Assembly: GCA_022264855.1 (NCBI GenBank)
Contig: JABYQU010000019.1
Span: 526,941-590,940, forward strand
Source of the DNA: Lenzites betulinus
Taxonomy: Eukaryota; Basidiomycota; Agaricomycetes; Polyporales; Polyporaceae
Direction of reading: 5' to 3'
Length of the DNA: 64,000 bases
How positions within the stretch are numbered: position 1 is the stretch's first letter; the number at the start of each line of letters is the position of its first letter. The translations under genes and the position numbers were made by a program. Positions 24,472 through 35,544 of the stretch are shown in pieces. The notes below the pieces were generated by a model. It was given only the letters and a program-made list of their open reading frames with translations, was not told where the DNA came from and ran no database searches.

Positions 24472-25913
24472 GGGGCAGCGATCGAGAAAGCGGAGCGTGG
24501 GCAGGGCACAGGCTGAGGACGGTGGCCCAACATTCTCGTACTACACGGCGCTGCATGAAGCGAATATGCTTATATCGTTGTCTAAACATGCGCTTGAGTC
24601 GGTTGGGGGCATTCGCAGTCGCTGCTAGTAGGACGGACAGCCTGTCGAGATGTCACCGCTCCAAACTACATGACCTGCCTAATGTGGCAGAGCAGCTAGG
24701 GTTGGCGCCACGCGCTAGTGAGTGCTCGTACTAGTTGCCAAGTCTATTCCTTTCTCTCGCTGACTTCTCTGCAGCTGCGCGAGCGGGCCAAGCAGTCCTT
24801 TGAGGCCGTCCGCGCTGAACATCACTCACGGGGACGCTAACCCTTCTCAAAAATGCATGCGCGCTCCTCCCAATCACGGGCACTGGCAGGGCAACCGGCG
24901 AGAACTACATGCGAGACGGGCCGCTTGCACGCGCAGGTCCTCAAAGCTTGGAGTCCGGAGACGTTGTTGAGATCATTTCAGAGGCCAGGTAAGCAGATCT
25001 AGTTTGCATAGAGTAGTCGTGTGCCATATACCACGTCGGGAAGAGCAGGGACTCGGCCGGCGTACCCTAACAAAAAGAAAGATGTTGCCGGCATATGGCA
25101 CGATCGGACGCGGTACGCAAAAAATTGCACAAAATATTCTCCTTGACGATGGCGATGCTCACGCGGAAAAAATAGCTCGAAATTTGTCGCGTCTGCGCGT
25201 GCCCTGCAGCGCGTGCGCTCACGAACGGACCAGGGCCGGTACTCCGCGGGCCCCAATACAGACGGCATGGATGTCCCGCGGCCGTTTCGCGGCCGTTATA
25301 TCGCTTGCTGTCACCCCTACTTCCCACTTCGCCCCGGTCGCCTCCCCGCCCGCCGTCGTCGCTCGGCCGACGTTGTCTCCGTGCGGTCATTCCTCCCTCG
25401 CCCATGGCGTGTTCTTTGCCACCCCACGGAATCCCCGTACATCCACGTACGTCCCCTGGCGCCACCTGGCGTTCCCTGCCATTTCCCGGAAATTACTATG
25501 GAGGTCCTCGCGCTCCACTACCTACCTCTGTGCTCTTAGACGTTCCTCGACCCCTCCCCGCCCTCTGCCACTCGTCCTGAGGATGCCCGCAAACTAGAGC
25601 TGTTTCGCAACGCCCGAAATATCGTGAAGTAAAACCAACCGGCAGTGGGACATGGCGAAAATCCACGCGAGCTCCCGCCAAAATTGCTCCACTCAAAGCA
25701 AACAGGGCTCCGCCTAAGGCAGAACAAATGCTCTGCGAGTGCTCCCTTCCTTCGTCGGTCCTAGAAACCCCTCCTCGCCTGCCAACACACGTCTCGACTC
25801 GATGCACCGGCACGGCGCGCCGCGGTGCATGTAGTTCTCGTAGGGACGGGTAACGGCGCCTTTCAAGCTCGAGCTTCAGGAAGCAAGCAAGCATTCCGGC
25901 ACGTGCTCCTACT
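24472..25913. other. Accessory DNA without a recognisable gene
   Basis: Several open frames of 70-250 codons cross this GC-rich stretch, but none shows a domain, a plausible spliced model or codon pattern that I would trust. It may be decayed copied sequence of unknown source. Confidence 0.4.
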
Positions 25914-26335
25914 CGAACGGCCATGCACCGAGCTCGTGAGACGCGACTCGTAAGCAAATAACGTGCGTGCGTCTTCGTGTAGTGTCTTTGTGCGACGGCC
26001 GCCGTATGGTGTATGCGCTGACATGGGCCAACACGGCGCGTTGGACGGCGGCTTGGGGCTTGGTGCAACATCCACAGCGCGCAGGCACTGGCAGGCGAGG
26101 GGATCTCGTTGCTCGTCATCAGCCGGGTGGGGACGCGATCGAGGCGCGCTCGAACGGCGACGTGTGTGGCCCGGAAGACGCGATGTGTAACGAAATAACA
26201 GAGTCGGTGCGTTTTCGTGCAGTGAGAGTTCTCATCCACGACCACGGTAGGACCTCACGGCGTGCGACATGCGCCCGACACTGGCATGCGCCGACAGGGC
26301 GCGTTCGACGGCGACTCATTGTAACATGGATGTTC
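25914..26335. repeat. Degenerate tandem duplication, unit about 190-240 bp
   Basis: Two units (about 25914-26150 and 26151-26335) align at CTCGAACGGC, at GACGCGA...TAA.CAAATAAC versus GACGCGATGTGTAACGAAATAAC, at TGCGT.TTCGTG.AGTG and at ACACGGCGCGTTGGACGGC versus ACAGGGCGCGTTCGACGGC. The second unit is shorter. Divergence is high, so it is old. It accounts for the internal similarity of the 250-codon minus-strand frame here. Confidence 0.6.
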
Positions 26336-26612
26336 ATGCTAGGTCTGGAAATGTGGAGCACGTCGTCGGGTCGGCGAGCAGTGCTCCGAGCACCAGTTGA
26401 CTTGTGTTAACGACTACCAGCCCCAAGCGGTCCGACAGCGATGGGCAAGGACATGAGGACGGTATAGACTCAGATATAGAATAAGGTAGCATCTAATAGA
26501 AGCGATCATGCTAAAACACTGAACAGTATACTGGAGACGTACAATTGCATACTGAGAGCGGCAGTACTTATTCATCAGAGCGAATTCCTTCACTCATGTG
26601 TTAACAGCACTG
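26322..26612 (+). pseudogene. Decayed copy of the 3' end of the coiled-coil gene
   Basis: Bases follow 15335-15660: GGATGTTCATGCT.GGTCTG, GGAGCACGTCGT, GCTCCGAGCACCAGT.GACTTG, ACGACTACCAGCCCCAAGCGG and an equivalent of the acidic C-terminal tail. The copy continues into the 3' flank (AATAGAAGCG and CATGCTAAAACA). Deletions remove the SFGSGMSVQTGAS-coding part. It lacks the rest of the gene, so it cannot be functional. It sits about 11 kb from its source in the same orientation. Confidence 0.85.
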
Positions 26613-26977
26613 TTTGGTTGCTGGCCTGCTATGGAAGTACGTGCACGCCGCACCGCCAGGCAATCAGCAAACGAAACACACTGCACGCGCTTTGGTGTTG
26701 TGTCCAAGCAGAAGTCTTAATGATTACGGTGTACAACAACGAAAGCAGTTCAGGTATACCACTGGCACATGGTGTACAATACAAGGATGCGTAAGTCCAA
26801 ACGCGTAAGAAATATGTCCGTATCATGTAGTCCGAGGTGGGGTCCGTAGGAATTCATGTCCGTGTGTTGATATGTAGTCGCCGGCCGCGATTACAGCTCA
26901 CTCGCAGCCTGCAAGTGCATACGTCGCATAGCGCGACTCATGCCTCGCCGGACGGAGTGAGGAACGGGCGCCGGGAT

Positions 26978-27558
26978 CTACTGGTTGATGGTGAACTGTT
27001 GGCTCCAGTTACCTGAGTCGCCAAACACTGAGAGCACATAGTTAACGCGACATGTCCGTATACACAACGATGGCTATCGGACACTCACGAACAACACTGT
27101 AGTCGGTGCCTTCGATGACCCAAGGGACAGTTACCTCAATCCGGCCGAGCAGGATACTAAAGCCGTCGGCGAGGATTACTACCGGCGCACGTCAGCCGGA
27201 AGGAGATGCAAACGACGATGACAAGGTACGTACGGGGTGTGCCAATGTTACCCTTCCGGAGCATGATCCTCCCGATCTTGTTAGTAATGTTTACTGGCGG
27301 GGAGGAGACGTCCCTATCCGATCAAACGCGTGAGTATTGGCCGCATCCGCCAGTGAATGATTGTGAACTGTACCAAGTGACGTTGTGAGTCTGACCCTTG
27401 TACCAGACGGTGCCGGCGTGTGGGTAGAGAACAGGCGGTGTGTATACATCACGCCTCTCGAGCTCGGAGAGGGGCGCTGCGGCAGCGATCTGGAAGATGC
27501 CGAAGAGGGCGACGAAGACGAGGATGCACTTGGCGAGGATGGAGTTGTGCGAGCTCAT
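26978..27558 (-). CDS. Small secreted protein with KRE9/KNH1-like N-terminal domain
   Basis: Four exons (27558-27374, 27313-27234, 27178-27089, 27027-26978) close in frame at 405 nt, 134 residues. Residues 1 to about 28 form a signal peptide (hydrophobic ILVFVALFGIFQIAAAA), followed by a possible LERR processing site. The mature part has the beta-sandwich pattern of the Ser-Thr-rich GPI-anchored / KRE9-KNH1 N-terminal family (PF10342 type): VLYPHAGTVWYKGQTHNVTW, ADGFSILLGRIEVTVPWVIE and DYSVVLFGDSGNWSQQFTI. There are N-glycosylation sites (NVT, NIT, NWS). There is no C-terminal hydrophobic GPI signal or Ser/Thr stalk, so it is probably a free secreted protein. Its role at the cell wall is inferred from the family only. 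Confidence 0.87.
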
Positions 27559-27668
27559 AGCGTATGGGTTCGTAAGGTATCGTTAACGGTGGTCGTGAAA
27601 GGTCTGAGTGAATGCAGGGAATGCAAGCGGATGCTTTGCTGGGGGCTGCTCGCTGTTATTGCGCGCGG

Positions 27669-27675
27669 TTTTATA
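27669..27675 (-). promoter_or_regulatory. TATA box of the KRE9/KNH1-like gene
   Basis: TATAAAA on the minus strand, about 110 bp upstream of ATG 27558, in a position usual for filamentous fungal promoters. Confidence 0.6.
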
Positions 27676-28187
27676 GATCATGGCTCATGGTCGGTTGAGG
27701 CCGTTGTGGGGCACGGCGGATTGAAGCCAGTCACCGCCCCCGCCCAGACTGTTCTCGATGAGTGAGTGCTATAGCACTGGTCGGAGAAATCAGCACGGCG
27801 AACAAGCTCCGAGTCCGACTTCCCGACTCACAGAGTCACTGGTCTGACGGCCCGCAGATATTCGGCCCGCAGGGCTGAACGTTTGAACCGGGCTCAGGGA
27901 GTGGCACTGTCAGTGTGGCAGTCGGCGGTGGCTAGAGACGCTGAGGCCCCTGCTATAGCTAGTATGTAAGTCTAGACCTTTGACCTGCCTTCGCGCGCTT
28001 CACGCTGCCATGTTCAACTACTCTAAGTAGGAGGGTCGTTAGCTGGTCGCCGTCTTCCAGCGGTGCGTTGTCGCGCGTCACGTCGGAGTTCCCGGACGGG
28101 TGCGTTGAGGTGAATTGACAGGTCAAATGAGAGGTTGGCAGCGCTCTCGGACGGATTACAGTGGCAGCCTACTATGAATACATACAT
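27676..28187. other. Intergenic, no gene seen
   Basis: Upstream DNA of the secreted-protein gene and 3' flank of FunK1 pseudogene C. No supported ORF, RNA gene or repeat. Confidence 0.45.
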
Positions 28188-29362
28188 TCAGCTATTAACG
28201 AGTGACAAAATGCTCGAAGGAAGCTCGGTGGCATGCAGCTCGGGGTATTTAAGTAATGCCGTAGCGATGGACTGCTTTACCAGGGCATGAAATTCCTCCC
28301 AGAATTTACTCGGCTCGTCGTCCTCCGTGGGGGGGAGTGGTATGTTGTGATCGGACTTCTCGAAGATTTCGGCATCATACTAGTCCCGAAGTCTGTTGTT
28401 GTTGGCCTGTATGAGATCCACGAAGTATCTGCGCAAGGCTTGCACGAGCTTGCGTCCCAACTTGCCCCAGGATTGCATCGGACGAAGGTCGAGTGGCCAC
28501 CGAGGTTCCCACAGTAACTCAATTTTCTTGCGCCTGCACTCCGCCATGGTATCTTGTATCCAGCATGCAAGACTCTCTGGCAAGGAATCCAGGCGTCGAC
28601 TGTTCCTGTAGCAGCAAAGAGCCCATACAAGAATGTAGAAGAAGGATTCGAGGTCGTGTCGATAAAAATGCTGCACCTCACCCCTAAGTGCCGCCGGGGT
28701 GAGACGGTCGATAGCCATGAAAGGCACCGTGCCTGTGATCTCAAAACCGGTGTGCATCTGGGGCACTGTAACATCGATTGCGAGATCCCAGTCGTTCAGG
28801 ACTGCGTAGATCGTGTTGCCGCGGGTCCGATACATGAGATTGTCCAAATTCAGGTCCTGGTAATGGATGCCGTTGACCCAGTTGAAGTAGTGGACTGGCG
28901 GAGGAATTAGTCAACATGTCTAGTCTATGATGATATGGAGCCCACCTTCTGCGCACTGAAACCAGGCGTCGATGAATGCGTCGCCGGATAGTCGCGTCAG
29001 CGGTGCGAGACGCTCCGTGGTAATCAAACGAGGCACACGGTACGACTCGACCTCCGCACCGTATGGCCCTCCAACGCGACGGGTGCGGAGAGGGATACCC
29101 AGCTGGCGTCGTACGGTGGCCGTAGTGTACCGGTCGTACTGCTTCTCGTCCACCACGATCGCGAAACGTGTCGAATGTGCATGTCGCGTGCTTCTTCTTG
29201 TCGTGACAGATCGAGGGGTAAACCTCTCGAATGCTGTAGAGGGGTGTAAGAAAACGGTTTGTGGGAAGACTGGAGTTCTTACAGAGCACATGAAGAGCCG
29301 TCACTGGGCGCATAGCTGGGGGAGTCCTGACTCTGGGACATGGCTTTGAACTCGGAGGGCAT
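28188..29362 (-). pseudogene. FunK1 kinase copy C (internally deleted pseudogene)
   Basis: Exon 1 from ATG 29362 (MPSEFKAMSQSQDSPSYAPS) and the start of exon 2 (VYPSICHDKKKHATCTFDTF) match copies B and D. At about 29158-29162 the sequence jumps straight to IVVDEKQYDRYTTATVRRQL of the kinase core, dropping what is about 1.5 kb in copy D. The junction is out of frame. The rest follows with GIHYQDLNLDNLMYR and LNDWDLAIDV, then an in-frame TAG at 28382-28380, about 64 codons before the ancestral end. Beyond it the frame is open to the usual LSLVNS stop at 28188. Two independent lesions make a working kinase very unlikely. Confidence 0.9.
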
Positions 29363-30970
29363 AGCTGTCATATTCGCCGTGATTTAAACGTCGGGCGTGC
29401 TCGGCGGTTCAAGCATGGCCGCAGTAGTAATTGTAGTACAAGAACTTGAATTCGAAGGCCACTCGGCGAGACTTGTAGGCGTTGCAGCGGCGACGAGTAT
29501 CAATGCTCGCCCTGAGTGAAGACTTTTCTTCCCGCGTTCTATATAGTTTCCGTTTAGGTCGATGTCCGTTTACCTTCTGTGCGAGAATCGATGCCTGAAA
29601 TGCTAGAAGCCAATGTATGTAGGCCGCGATGAGACGTTGAGCAAGAGCAAGAGCCGCCGACTCGGAGTCGCCCCGTTTGCTCTTGACCATCATCATCAAC
29701 ACTCTCTTGGTTACTTGGCTCGTCCCAGGCTCGTCCCCACGACAAGTCATGCTCGTGTACAACGCGTCCTCGCGCTGCTGAATGTTCTGAAACACCACTA
29801 GTACGATTATTGGTCCCTTTGGCTGGCTTTTCGTTTCTCGCTCTCTGCAGCTCGACGCAGTCCTCGCGCTTTTCCTTCCTACACTTACTGCGCCCGGCCA
29901 CCCGAGGATCTGGTGCAACCGGTTCCTCGCTGTTCTGGTGCACATAAGGCTGCGTTTGTCTTTGCCTTACTCCTCTACCCGTACGCGCACCTCATTGGCT
30001 TCCTTTCAGCAGGTGATCGCGGGCGCAGCGAGGTCTTCACGCGCCCTGTGCCCATTCCTTAACCCCACCAGGTGCACGATACCTCTGGCATCGTACAACG
30101 GAGAGACTATATCTTTCAATCTCTCATCGGCGACTCTGTAGGTGCGTACACCCGCCAAGTGCCTTGGAATGCTCCACCGTTGCGATTGCTACGGTCGAGC
30201 ATCTCAAGCTTGACCCTTTCTACTCAATCTTGAGTATCTCTTGTGTCGTGGAGGCGCAGGCTCTCGGTGCTGGCCTATGTTATGCATCATATTCAAACAT
30301 ATGGTTTCTCCTGCCTGGTAGTGTTAGGGCATAATCACTGGCTATCAGCTCAAGGCTGACTCGTGCCACTGCCCAACTAAAATGCATGCCCATGACACTT
30401 GCACAGAGTTACTCCGTAAGGACAGCACAGGCACTCTCGCTTCGTGCGGACCAATGGACTACTCACAGATCAGGATGCTCAGGCTGCGTCAGAGCCTCCG
30501 CTCGGCTGAAGGCCGTACTGTGACGAATTATAGATGGCTTTCCGTGTTATGTCGCGTCGCAGTGTATGTTTATGGCGAGCTTTCTGGCCCGGGGATAGAA
30601 TGCGATGGCGGTGGACTGGGTTGGAGGGTATGTGGAGCCATGAGGCAGCTTCTTAACCTCATGCAGGGCCAGTGCAAGGCCTCGCTGGGGCAATCATATC
30701 TAGAAGTAGCTGTGGACGACGCAGTCGAGATCACTTCCCAGAAGGGAGCAGGCGATGGAAACAGCCATCCTGCACACTCGCTGGCGGCGAGGCATTTGCA
30801 AGATGGTGTACGCCGCAGAGTATCGTATCGTGGCGTATCACGGTGTGCCTGGTTGTGGTGTTCCAATGTGCACAGTACGAAAGCAGCAGTCGTTAATGCG
30901 CGGCCGGGCCATGTACCTAGTCATCGCTCCCCGTTTTGTCGAGCTTGCCAAAACCAGATAGCTACGGCGG
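29363..30970. other. Long intergenic stretch, no gene supported
   Basis: Minus-strand frames at 29409-29945 and a plus-strand 198-codon frame at 30382-30978 have no recognisable domain and no consistent splice model. Pyrimidine-rich sequence at 30995-31030 belongs to the promoter of the next gene. I see no repeat of the neighbouring families. Confidence 0.4.
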
Positions 30971-30973
30971 CGA

Positions 30974-30980
30974 TATAAAG
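30974..30980 (+). promoter_or_regulatory. TATA box and CT-rich start region
   Basis: TATAAAG at 30974 is followed 20-60 bp downstream by the pyrimidine-rich CTTACCCCTCTCCTCTTGCC, a usual fungal core promoter layout. It argues for a real transcript starting near 31005-31030. Confidence 0.5.
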
Positions 30981-31265
30981 CGCGTCTCGTTCCCACCATT
31001 TTTCGCTTACCCCTCTCCTCTTGCCCTCAACATCCAGGCAATCGTTCATCGAGGGCATTAGAGCATTCACTCTCTTTGCCTAGCCTGCCCTCATCACCTT
31101 CCGTCGCTACCGCCCGCCCTTGAGCAACACCTCACCACCAGTCCTTACTATACTCTAAAACATGCACACATCGTCCGCGATTCAATATGACGCTCCTCAA
31201 TACAAGCCGTCTCCCCACTCTTTCTTGCCCTTCGTATTTCCGTGTGATCGCCAGTTTCCTATCTA

Positions 31266-31780
31266 TGCCCACTGCAACTCCCAACGCAAAGTCAAAACGC
31301 CTCGCCTGCAATGCAACACCACGCACTTGGTCCCCCTTCGCCCCCAAAGTGACCTCATGGTAGATACCTTGACCCTTCTACCCTGGGTTCCGCTCAGACC
31401 GTGGTTCCCTCCAGCAAACTGTGGATTACCGCTACCCCGATCCCGAGCCCGAGAGAGACCAGCGGTCGAGCTTCGCACTGGTACGTCCGTGCGCCCGCGA
31501 CACCGGATCGAGATGTTCACCGTCGAGTGGGATGTGCAGTCCGACATCTTCGAGAGCGACGAAGACGACGTCGAGATCGAGATATCGCCGGTGCTCCCCA
31601 CAACCCCGCACACCGCCAGTTCGGTCTCGACGAGCAAAAGCGCCAAGGCGCGCGTGAAAGCCCTCCTCACGGTGCGCCTCGATCTTCTTCGCTGATATGC
31701 CCGGGTTCTGACGTGTTATGAAGGGCGCTATGTACTCCGTGAAGGCGTCGTGGGGCCGCGCCCGCCCCGCGAGGAAGTGA
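31266..31780 (+). CDS. Hypothetical small protein, exon structure uncertain
   Basis: No family recognised. A plausible model starts at ATG 31266 (MPTATPNAKSKRLA) and is spliced (GT near 31350, AG near 31400). It ends after an intron at about 31675-31720 with AMYSVKASWGRARPARK before TGA 31778-31780. The most convincing coding text is FTVEWDVQSDIFESDEDDVE with a following EISPVLPTTPHTASSVST stretch. Which upstream frame joins to it is not settled: ATGs at 31162 and 31186 are alternatives. The promoter-like sequence at 30974-31030 supports transcription. Confidence 0.35.
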
Positions 31781-32085
31781 TCATGGTTGCAATGTGTTGC
31801 TTGCATGCGCAGAAAGGCCCGCGATCGTCTCGCAAGATCGGTAATAAACGTATATATTCGTACTCCGTTATAAAGCCCTAGTGCCCTATGTACAGTAGTG
31901 TGTCCCTAGCTACGTCCGCACCCCCGTTAATGCATTGCCTCGCGTCTCCTCATTGACAACGCGCATACTCCGCGAGCCTGTGGCTGCGGTAACACGTCCT
32001 ACGCGGTGGTGGCGCTGTGTTCTATATAAGGCAATGGGCTTTTCCGTCGAGAGCGGGAGCGTGCACGGGCGCCTCTTTGTCCACC
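31781..32085. promoter_or_regulatory. Promoter region of the mL54 gene
   Basis: TATATAAG at 32023-32030, about 55 bp before ATG 32086, is a likely TATA box. The rest is unique AT-balanced spacer without a gene. Confidence 0.5.
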
Positions 32086-32530
32086 ATGTCCTTCGTGCAA
32101 ACCTTCCGACGCCAGCTGCGCCTCAACGCCTTCTGCGCACCTCGCAGGTGTCTCGCCTCGCAGAGTGCGCCTGCAACAGCACCTGCGCACCCAGAGGCGG
32201 GTACAGCCCCCACAAAAACCGATGCGCGTGAGTACCACACCTGAACTGGCGCCATACACGACGCACGCTCACGCCCGTCCCGCTCGATTCGTAGCGGCGC
32301 TCGCGGAATCGTCGTGTACGGAGAACACGGTGCTCGTCGGCGTGAACTACCTCAAGGGCCAGCCGGAGGTGCTCGCGCAGGCGGACGACGCGTACCCGCC
32401 CTGGCTCTGGACGCTCCTCCAGCCGAAGCAGATCCCCGACGACGGCCCGGGGGGCAAGGGCGAGAAGATCCGCCTGCGCAAGGCGAACCGCCAGCGGATA
32501 CGGGACCAGAACTTCATGAAGACGCAGTAG
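32086..32530 (+). CDS. MRPL37: Mitochondrial ribosomal protein mL54 (MRPL37/L54 family)
   Basis: Large-subunit mitoribosomal protein. Two exons (32086-32227, 32295-32530) give 378 nt, 125 residues. The N-terminus MSFVQTFRRQLRLNAFCAPR is Arg-rich and amphipathic, as in a mitochondrial presequence, followed by an Ala/Pro linker. The conserved domain has VLVGVNYLKGQPEVLA, YPPWLWTLLQPK, the Gly-rich DDGPGGKGEKIRLRKANR and terminal IRDQNFMKTQ, which is diagnostic for this family. ATG 32086 is in good context (CCACCATG) and places the presequence correctly. Confidence 0.93.
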
Positions 32531-32943
32531 GATGGGCGCGGGCGGGGCGGGTGGCGCCGGGTTTGCTGGTGAGTGTGCGAGCGTCGTTTGCGTTTCTAGC
32601 GGCGTGCTGACGCGACGGGGACAGGTTCGTACATGTACTTCCTGCTATTAATTTTCCCTCCTGTTATGGATGCATAGCTCTCACTATCCGTGGAGTCCGA
32701 CACATTGGTTACCACATACAAAAGACGGTGGAATCACTTGTCAAGTCGACCGGAGTGAGCTGTCCTCGAAAAGATTGCTGGATTCGACATGCATCTACGT
32801 TCCAGTGGCAGAAAGCTGCAGCGCAACAAATAACAGCACATGCAGGAAAGCTCACAAAGCTACATCTACTAATGCCTCCTCTACATCTAGCTCACGAATA
32901 GTTCAGCTAGCTCTGCGGCGGGTCTAGACCGAGGCGGAGCGCA
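32531..32943. other. Convergent 3' flanks of mL54 and Hel2
   Basis: Both genes end towards this stretch. It is AT-richer than its surroundings and holds no supported gene. Confidence 0.5.
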
Positions 32944-35544
32944 TCAGGTAGGGAAGGAGCCCAGCGTGAACAAAGTCTGCTTCTGCTTTCCCTTGCCCTT
33001 CTTCTTCCCGCCCGCACCCTGCTGGCCTTGCCCCTGCCCCTGGCTCTGACTCTGGCCGTTTGCCTCCCCCTCAATTGCGGCGACCGGCTCTCCAGGTGTC
33101 GACGTCCCACTGTCGCCCCCCGAGCCCCCGGCGCGCCACGCCGCCTGCGCGGGCGCAGACTCCCCCAGGATCTTCCGGAGCGACTGGTTTCCGCCGACCG
33201 CGCCCCGCGGCACCCGCGGCCCGTTCCCAGTCGGCAGCTCCGGGAACGCGGACTTTGAGAACACCGCGGGGCCGCCCTTCGCCTTCGCCCCGGGACCGGG
33301 GACGGACGTCGGGACGCGGACGACGGGTGCGGGGGGCGGAGGGGGAGCGGCGGCGGCGGCCCCTCCGGACGCCCAGGGCGTCACGCGTTGTGCCTGCCGC
33401 GAAGGCATGGCGGACGACGAGGATCCAGCGGCTGCCGATTGTAAGGGCGGGAAGCTGGCGGCCGTGGAGCGCGCAGGCCGCGAGGACGAGGGCTGGGTCG
33501 ACTCTGCTGCACGCGCGACACGGTCCAAGAGCTGGCGGGAGGACTGCGTGTGCGACCGAGCGGCGGTGGAGTTTTTCGCGTTGAGCACGCGGCCGCTGGT
33601 AACGCCTGCCCACTCAGACCCCGTTGCGGTCGGGACGAGCTCCGGGAACTGGCTCCGTTGCTGTAAAGGGGATGATACAACGTGAGTATAGCTGCCATGG
33701 ATATTAAAAGGAGGAGTTACGCACCTCTACCTTGAAGCCGTTCCAAGCGGTCAGGAGATGTTGCTTCTTTTCGTCGTCGTCGACGACATCAACGAGGGCA
33801 TTGATGATGCTCGCCGTCCCGTCGAGATTGCGGTCCAGGATGTTCCACACCGTGGAAATGAGGTCCCTGGCAGACGACTCGGACGCCTTGTACGACCGGA
33901 TTGCCGCCTTTACCGCTGGAACAGCCGCTGTCGGGTTCGAGGCGAGCGCATTCAAGCGTCCAATGAGCGCGGACAGGTCACCAAGGTCGGGCGAGGGGGA
34001 CCGCCGCCGGTTGTTGGAATGCTGAGCCGCACTGGTGGGCGCGCTCTCAGTGGTGAGAGCACCGCTGAAAGCCTCCCGACGACGAGCACCCGCTGCTTGC
34101 GGGCGTGGCTCGCCGCCAGGCGGCTGCACGGGCATGTGCGGTGGGGGCTCCCGCTCCCGCTCGCGGTCACCCCGTTCGCGCCTGCCCCGACGGCCACCAC
34201 CGCCTGCGCCCACCTCCTCGAAATCAAAGTCGGCCTCGACGCGACGGGCGTCGCGCCGGTCACGAGCGGACATCTCCGCGCCGTGCTCCTCGACCTGGTG
34301 TGCCTTCAGGTCGATCTCGGAGCCGAACACGACGAACTTGCGCGCCTGGCACTCGGAGCGACGGCAGGCGAAGTGTGCGTGCGTAAAGTGAGCCTCCTGC
34401 GGGGCGGGCGGACGTATGTCAGACGTGCGCGGAGTCTACAGGGGGTGTGGCAAGAGCCCTGCGCGTGCGCACTCACTAATGCTTCGTAATTGCGGAAACT
34501 AGCAGAGGTGTCATGATTGGTGTGGCAAGAAGATATATTGGACTTACTACTGGTCCTTGACATCGTTGCGCTTGCAAATAAAGCAGTCTTCGTGCTTCTC
34601 GCGCATATGCGCATATAGCTCATCGTCTCCGAAGAAACACTCCCGGCAAAACTCACACAGTGGGTGGACGCCACCCTCGACTTGTTGCGGTGGTTTTGCA
34701 TGGCCATTTCTGTAGCCCCGGGCCATGGATGGCAGGTGGAAAGGGAGCTGATTGGGATCATAGAGCGCATGCTCGTGGGCGAAGACTTTCTTGAAACGTA
34801 TGCATATATCACTGAAGGAAGACAGTACATACGCGAGGTCAACGTCGTGAGGCAGGACCTACTCACCACATGAGTTTTCCATGTGTAGCACGTGTATGGA
34901 GCTTGAGGTCGCTCCATCCATTCCCGATAAAATCGCACTGAGCGTCTGGACAGTTGAATCGAAGAAGGATGAGGGTCTCCTCCATCATCTCTTGCGTCTC
35001 GAACGAGATGGAGAGTTTCGCATCCTTGTACGGAATATGGTCTGGGGTGTATGAAGCCCAGGTCGCATCGGGCGAGGTGGTGAATATCACGGACGGTTGG
35101 GGTTCCTAAGAGGGGTCCGATAGCGAATGCTCAGTGTCTGTTTGCTATGCGTCAAATGCCATCCAGACCGCGAACCTTGCAGAACGTGCACTCCATCTTC
35201 TTGTAGAGTGCGCGCAGACGCAAGGCGCACACATGGCACGTTCGATGGTTGCACTCGGAGACGGACCAATATTTCACGGATTCGGCACAGATCCAGCAGA
35301 CCGTACCATCGTCGGCGGCCGAGCTGTCTGCGTCTGCGGCTTGTTTGGCGTCCTCCGTAGATGTGAGCTGTTTCTCTGCGGGAGCCGCGTCGGTCGATGG
35401 GTCTGGCTTGGAAGTGTGGCCAGCCGTGTCGCGCGGAGCACCGTTCTTCTGGCTGCCGCCTCCGCGTCCACGGCGGCCTCTGTTGCCCCCGCGTCCGCGT
35501 GTGTTGCTAGCGCGTGCCTGAGTTGTAGTAGTGATAGAAGACAT
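32944..35544 (-). CDS. HEL2: E3 ubiquitin ligase Hel2 / ZNF598, collided-ribosome sensor
   Basis: Hel2 recognises collided ribosomes, ubiquitinates small-subunit proteins such as uS10 and starts ribosome-associated quality control. ATG 35544 starts MSSITTTTQARASNTRGRGG. A Gly/Arg-rich N-terminus precedes the RING: CWICAE, ECNHRTCHVCALRLRALY and CTFC. Later exons carry the family zinc fingers: FNCPDAQCDFIG...LHTRATHGK, MCDICIRFKKVFAHEHALYD, CEFCRECFFGDDELYAHMRE, CFICKRND and ACRRSECQARKFVVFGSE. A mixed charged region and a helical RLNALASNP domain follow. The Gln/Lys-rich tail ends KKKGKGKQKQTLFTLGSFPT. All introns seen are GT-AG. It is intact and probably the functional copy; a 3' fragment is duplicated at 23.5-24.5 kb. 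Confidence 0.93.

Noticed and set aside
25496..26245. 250-codon minus-strand ORF with internal similarity
   Set aside because: The similarity follows from the degenerate tandem duplication of the DNA; no domain or splice support.
29409..29945. Overlapping minus-strand ORFs of 178 and 129 codons
   Set aside because: Two frames open over the same bases, neither with recognisable protein features.
30382..30978. 198-codon plus-strand ORF without introns
   Set aside because: No domain, odd Cys/Arg-rich composition, no conserved start context; consistent with chance in GC-rich DNA.
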